From: Acidobacteriaceae bacterium
GTDB lineage: Bacteria; Acidobacteriota; Terriglobia; Terriglobales; Acidobacteriaceae
DNA length: 64,000 bases
Assembly: GCA_028283655.1 (NCBI GenBank)
Contig: JAPWKE010000003.1
Span: 3,100,001 to 3,164,000 of the forward strand
Direction of reading: 5' to 3'
The position numbers and the translations under genes are program-made. Positions 60,451 through 64,000 of the stretch are shown piece by piece. Position 1 is the stretch's first letter; every line of letters starts with the position of its first letter. The notes under the pieces are model-generated. The model saw only the letters and a program-made list of their open reading frames with translations, made no database searches and was not told where the DNA came from.

Positions 60451-61440
60451 CTACCACGGTGCGGGCGGCGATATGCGTCCACCCTTTGTCTCATCCCACG
60501 CCTGATCAAACAAGCGGCTTAATGTTTTGAAGTGATGCGCGCGGGCCTTGCGCTCCGGTGTGCTGCTGAGGTCGTTGCGCCAGGCGCTGGCCGTGTAGAG
60601 AAGCTGCTCCATCCACTTGGCCAGGCGGGCTTTTTCTCCGTGGTGCTTGCGGTAATAGAGCAGCGTGCTGCGCATGCGCCACAGCACAACCTGCGCGGCA
60701 GCGGAGGAGAACTCCAGCGTCTTGAGCGAGCGCGAGCTTTCGCCGCCGATGTGCGTGACGACGATCTCGGGCCAGTACCAGATCTCCCACCTAGCCTGCT
60801 TGAGGCGATAGCAGAGGTCGACCTCTTCGTAGTAGAGGAAGAATGCGGGGTCGAACGCTCCGACTTGCGCGAGGGCTTTGGGACGAAGGATGGCAAAAGC
60901 TCCGGGAACCCAGTCCACTGCGGCCGCGACGTTCTGGTCGGCCCAGGTGCGATCAAGCCCTCCGAAGAGACGCGAGTGTGGATAGCGTGTGGAAAGCCCG
61001 GTGAGCACCGTGGCATCGACCCAGAGGCCGTGGAAGGTGCGAGCGGAGGGCTGCCAGCCGCCGTCGCGACCGATGAGGCGAGCGCCGCCCATGCCGCAGC
61101 GCGGCGTAGCGTCCATGCGCTCCATCGCCAAACGCAAGCCGCCGGGAGCGAGGAAAGCGTCCGTGTTCAGCAACACGATGTAACGGCCGGTGGCCTCTTT
61201 CAGAGCGACGTTGTTCGCGTTGCCGAAGCCGAGGTTTACGTTGCTGCGGAAGAGCCGAACCTGCGGAAACTCGCGCTCAATCATCGAGGCGGAGTCGTCG
61301 CGAGAGGCGTTGTCGACGACAAAAATTTCGGCGGTCAAGCCTTTCGTCTCTTCGAGCACCGCCTGCAGACACTCGCGGGTCAGCGACTCGGTGTTGAAAG
61401 AGACAAGGATGATGGAAACATCGAACGCAGGGGTACTCAT
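60451..61440 (-). CDS. Glycosyltransferase family 2, rhamnosyltransferase (WbbL)-like
   Basis: 329 residues. VSIILVSFNTESLTRECL, EIFVVDNASRDDSASMI, NLGFGNANNVAL, YIVLLNTDA (the N-T-D metal site of WbbL-type enzymes), VDWVPGAFAILRP, FFLYYEEVDLCYRL, and IVVTHIGGESS near the end. WbbL-like enzymes often transfer rhamnose from dTDP-rhamnose, but no dTDP-rhamnose synthesis genes are in the window, so the donor is unproven. The ATG overlaps the stop of the upstream GT4 gene. Confidence 0.9.
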   Translation of the reverse strand: MSTPAFDVSIILVSFNTESLTRECLQAVLEETKGLTAEIFVVDNASRDDSASMIEREFPQVRLFRSNVNLGFGNANNVALKEATGRYIVLLNTDAFLAPGGLRLAMERMDATPRCGMGGARLIGRDGGWQPSARTFHGLWVDATVLTGLSTRYPHSRLFGGLDRTWADQNVAAAVDWVPGAFAILRPKALAQVGAFDPAFFLYYEEVDLCYRLKQARWEIWYWPEIVVTHIGGESSRSLKTLEFSSAAAQVVLWRMRSTLLYYRKHHGEKARLAKWMEQLLYTASAWRNDLSSTPERKARAHHFKTLSRLFDQAWDETKGGRISPPAPW

Positions 61441-62720
61441 GCGTCGACCGCCTCGCGAGCCAACTCTTGCCGGAAGATGTCGGCGAGCTTGCTGTGGTTG
61501 CTCATGAGTCGGTAGTGCCCAAAGACGCGGGCGCGCGAGGAGTTGCCCATGCGGGCACGCAGTTGCTCGTCGGTAGCGAGAGCGCGTAGCGCCGCGGTGA
61601 GACCGTCCACGTCGGCAGGGGCGACAAGCAGGCCGTCCTGGCCGTTGCGGATAAGCTCGCTGATGCCTGCGACCGTTGTGCTGATGCAGGGGATCTCCAG
61701 CGCCATCGCTTCCATGAGCGCGACGGGGATGCCTTCGGCGAAGCTGGGCAGAACGAAGAGGTCTGCGGTTTTGAGCAGGGCAAGTGTCTCAGGATGAGAT
61801 TGCGCGCCGGCGAAGTAGACCGAGTGCTCCAAACCATGAGTCTGCGCGAAGCCCTGTAGAGTCGCCAGCTCCGGGCCGCCGCCAACAAGTGTTGCCGTGA
61901 TCGCGAGACCTTCCGCACGGAGAGTGACGATGGCTTGCAGCAGCAGGCGCTGGCCTTTCTCCGGCACGAGTCGCCCCACGCAGACGACGTGCGGCGTATT
62001 GGTTTCGCGAGCGACGATGGGCTGCTCTGCCAGCATGGTTTCCGGCACGCCGAGGCGAGCGACGTGGAGCTTATGCCACGAAGACGGCGGGAGACGCTGC
62101 ATCAACTGGCTCTTGGCAAACCAGCTGATACATAGGATGAACGCTGCCTGCTGCAGCTTCTCGGGCATCTGGTACGTCCGGAAATCCTGCAGCTCTTCCG
62201 GGCCGTGGATGGTCAGGCTGTATGGAAGCTGCCAGGCGATGGAGGTGAGGTAGCCCACGGAGGCGACAGCTCCGCCGAAGTGTACGTGCAGATGCTGCAG
62301 CTTCTGGCGGCGCATCCAGTCGCCGACCAAAAGAGCTTCGGCAAGATAGGCGAGCCACATGAGGCGCGTCTTCCAGACAAGCCCGCGCACGCGCAGCACA
62401 GCGCCGAGGCCGCGAAAAACAACGCTCGGATGAGCAGCAGAAAGAAGCAGCAGACGGGACAGGAGCGCAGCTTTTGATCCGGCTTTGACGTAAAACGTTG
62501 CGGACGCTTCCTTCGCTTCGAGCTCCGGCAAGTGCGCCATGGGGCGGTCGGGAGCGTTGATGGACGCGGTTTCGATATGCAGGCCGTGGCCGCGAAGCCC
62601 GAGGACTTCATGCAGAAAAAAGGTATGCGAGATGGCAGGATAACGACTCAGCAGATACGCCATGCGAGGCGTACTCTGGTGCTCCTCCACGATGTCAAAC
62701 GCTACATCGCCTGCAGACAT
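61437..62720 (-). CDS. Glycosyltransferase family 4
   Basis: I chose ATG 62720, with GAGG 5 bases upstream, over ATG 62741; 427 residues. The N-terminal acceptor domain has YLLSRYPAISHTFFLHEV and LHVHFGGAVASVGYL. The donor domain has VVCVGRLVPEKGQRLLL, TLVGGGPELATLQGF, VYFAGAQSHPETLALLKTADLFVLPSFAEGIPVALMEAMA, with E-x7-E intact (EGIPVALME). This order matches colanic-acid-type or CRISPR-unrelated WcaL-like transferases of exopolysaccharide loci. First gene of a four-gene minus-strand run ending at 58558. Divergent from the membrane acyltransferase. Confidence 0.9.
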   Translation of the reverse strand: MSAGDVAFDIVEEHQSTPRMAYLLSRYPAISHTFFLHEVLGLRGHGLHIETASINAPDRPMAHLPELEAKEASATFYVKAGSKAALLSRLLLLSAAHPSVVFRGLGAVLRVRGLVWKTRLMWLAYLAEALLVGDWMRRQKLQHLHVHFGGAVASVGYLTSIAWQLPYSLTIHGPEELQDFRTYQMPEKLQQAAFILCISWFAKSQLMQRLPPSSWHKLHVARLGVPETMLAEQPIVARETNTPHVVCVGRLVPEKGQRLLLQAIVTLRAEGLAITATLVGGGPELATLQGFAQTHGLEHSVYFAGAQSHPETLALLKTADLFVLPSFAEGIPVALMEAMALEIPCISTTVAGISELIRNGQDGLLVAPADVDGLTAALRALATDEQLRARMGNSSRARVFGHYRLMSNHSKLADIFRQELAREAVDA

Positions 62721-62848
62721 CGCATCCTCTCGTTGTGGCATGACGGAAGTATACCGAGGGCACTCTACTGCAATGCATGATCTCATCTGCGACTTGTGTG
62801 GCATCGGTAACACTTGCACAATGTTGCAGCGCCAGCAAAGATAGGATC

Positions 62849-63955
62849 GTGCCCCAGCAACAGCCCAGCACTGTCGCTTCCCCGTGGGAAGCACGCCATA
62901 ACAACTTCGACGCTTTGCGCCTGGCGCTGGCGTTGCTGGTGCTGGCTTCGCACTGCGTTCCGCTCACCCTGGGTTCAGAGAACAGCGAGTGGATCGCGCG
63001 GCTCACACATCGCCAGTTGACCGGAGGAGCGATTGCGGTCGACCTCTTCTTCGTGATGAGCGGCTTCATGATTACGGCGAGCATGGAACGCTCCAAGACG
63101 GCGTGGCAGTTCGCCAAGCGACGTATTACGCGTATCTATCCGGCCTTTCTCGTGTGTGCCCTGCTTGGCTTCTTTGTCTTTGCCAGACTGGGGCAGGCGG
63201 AGATGCTGGCGTCGCCGCTGCATCGGTTTGGCGACTTTCTGCTGCAGACGTTGCGGCTGCGTGAGTTCACCTATAGCAACGCGTTTCTGACGAACCCCTA
63301 CCCCGGCCATGCGATCAATGGCTCGATGTGGTCGATCCAGTATGAGTGCTGGTGCTACGTTGGCGTGATGCTGCTGGGCGTCGGCGGGCTGCTGCGCCGG
63401 CGGCTGTTGCCGCTGATGTTCTTTGCGGCTGCGCTGGTGATGAGCGTGTTGTTTCTGACGCGCGGCTGGATTCTGGGCGGCAAGTTTTTGGGCGTTCTGC
63501 TGGGCTCGCCGCAGTTGTGGGCACGGCTGCTGCCTTATTACCTGGCGGGTGTGGTCTTTTATCTTTACCGCCGTAACATTCCGCACCGTGCGGTGATGGC
63601 GCTGGTGGCAGTCGTGATGCTGGTGATTGCGGCGCGGGTTCCGTATGGCATTGCAGCGGTCTTCCCTGTTGTAGGGACGTACCTTGCGTTCTACCTGGCG
63701 TATGCGCCGTGGCTTCCGTTGAAGCAGGCCGGGCGCTTTGGGGATTTCTCCTACGGGCTTTACCTGTATGCGTTTCCAGTGCAGCAGATGCTGGTGCTGG
63801 CGGCGCATGGGCGGATTACTCCGCTGGCGCTATTTCTGCAAGCGGCTCCGTTGACGCTGCTGGCCTCGGTAGGTAGTTGGTATCTTGTAGAGCGACGGTT
63901 TCTGCGGCGTGGGCGCGGACATGAGTCGATCGTGCAGGCGATGAAGCAAGGATAG
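62849..63955 (+). CDS. Membrane acyltransferase, OafA/acyltransferase-3 family
   Basis: The start is probably GTG 62849 (AGG 4-6 bases upstream), giving 368 residues; an ATG at 62777 is possible but adds a polar stretch. About ten membrane segments. NFDALRLALALLVLASHC contains the family R/H pattern near the first helix, and FFVMSGFMI and RITRIYPAFL follow, both hallmarks of acyltransferase-3. These enzymes O-acetylate extracellular polysaccharides using cytoplasmic acetyl-CoA. It fits with the two soluble hexapeptide acyltransferases, implying a heavily acylated polymer. The last 45 bases of the window after the stop hold nothing I can identify. Confidence 0.88.
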   Translation: MPQQQPSTVASPWEARHNNFDALRLALALLVLASHCVPLTLGSENSEWIARLTHRQLTGGAIAVDLFFVMSGFMITASMERSKTAWQFAKRRITRIYPAFLVCALLGFFVFARLGQAEMLASPLHRFGDFLLQTLRLREFTYSNAFLTNPYPGHAINGSMWSIQYECWCYVGVMLLGVGGLLRRRLLPLMFFAAALVMSVLFLTRGWILGGKFLGVLLGSPQLWARLLPYYLAGVVFYLYRRNIPHRAVMALVAVVMLVIAARVPYGIAAVFPVVGTYLAFYLAYAPWLPLKQAGRFGDFSYGLYLYAFPVQQMLVLAAHGRITPLALFLQAAPLTLLASVGSWYLVERRFLRRGRGHESIVQAMKQG

Positions 63956-64000
63956 ATTGCCTGCCACGGCGAGCAATTATGTGCCGGGCCTTTCGCCCTT

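Noticed and set aside
1-64000. Mobile elements, prophage, tRNA or rRNA genes
   Set aside because: No transposase, integrase, phage structural gene or RNA-gene fold was recognised on either strand by eye.

Overview
The window looks like chromosomal DNA of an acidobacterium, most likely family Acidobacteriaceae (Granulicella / Terriglobus / Edaphobacter type). The grounds are GC-rich coding sequence, an Oar-like TonB-dependent receptor at the left edge, a 'VWFA-related' secreted protein of the kind typical of Acidobacteria, putative-Ig (He_PIG) repeat lipoproteins, many secreted glycoside hydrolases with Tat or Sec signals, and an exopolysaccharide cluster. Genus is an inference. I saw no rRNA, tRNA, insertion sequence, phage gene or CRISPR array.

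Region 1 (1-37.9 kb) is a polysaccharide-degradation region. A receptor C-terminus ends at a strong terminator. Then come a GH35-GH3-LacI-regulator operon, a secreted clan-A hydrolase with a CBM9-like tail divergent from a fucose-permease-type MFS transporter, a GH31 alpha-glycosidase and a repeat lipoprotein. A six-gene minus-strand operon follows (29.7 to 17.2 kb): VWFA-related protein, two GH92 mannosidases, a 1224-residue and a 360-residue protein of unknown family, and a GH28 polygalacturonase. After that come two more LacI-type-operator-linked surface proteins and an esterase pair, one of which is a fusion of two esterases.

Region 2 (37.9-45.8 kb) is a complete L-rhamnose route: lutA-lutB-lutC-rhaI joined by 4-base overlaps, then a bifunctional rhamnulose-1-phosphate aldolase/lactaldehyde dehydrogenase and rhamnulokinase. 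Rhamnose goes to rhamnulose, rhamnulose-1-P, then DHAP plus L-lactaldehyde, L-lactate and pyruvate. The two transcription units share a 17-base promoter-proximal motif (14 of 17 identical) at nearly the same distance from their first start codons.

Region 3 (45.9-64 kb) is envelope/exopolysaccharide biosynthesis: several GT2 and GT4 glycosyltransferases, a Wzy-like polymerase, a secreted hydrolase-like protein, a WecG-STAS fusion, Wza-like export protein, a Wzz/BY-kinase-like protein with a degenerate P-loop, two hexapeptide acyltransferases and a membrane acyltransferase. An orphan type II thioesterase and an Sfp-type phosphopantetheinyl transferase sit among them.

A palindrome of the TGGAAACGTTTCCA class (LacI-family operator type) occurs at eight gene-proximal positions from 9.7 to 52.4 kb. 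Several lie on or just after the start codon. This suggests that one LacI-type regulator, possibly the one at 5.7 kb, coordinates hydrolases, surface lipoproteins, esterases and the exopolysaccharide genes.
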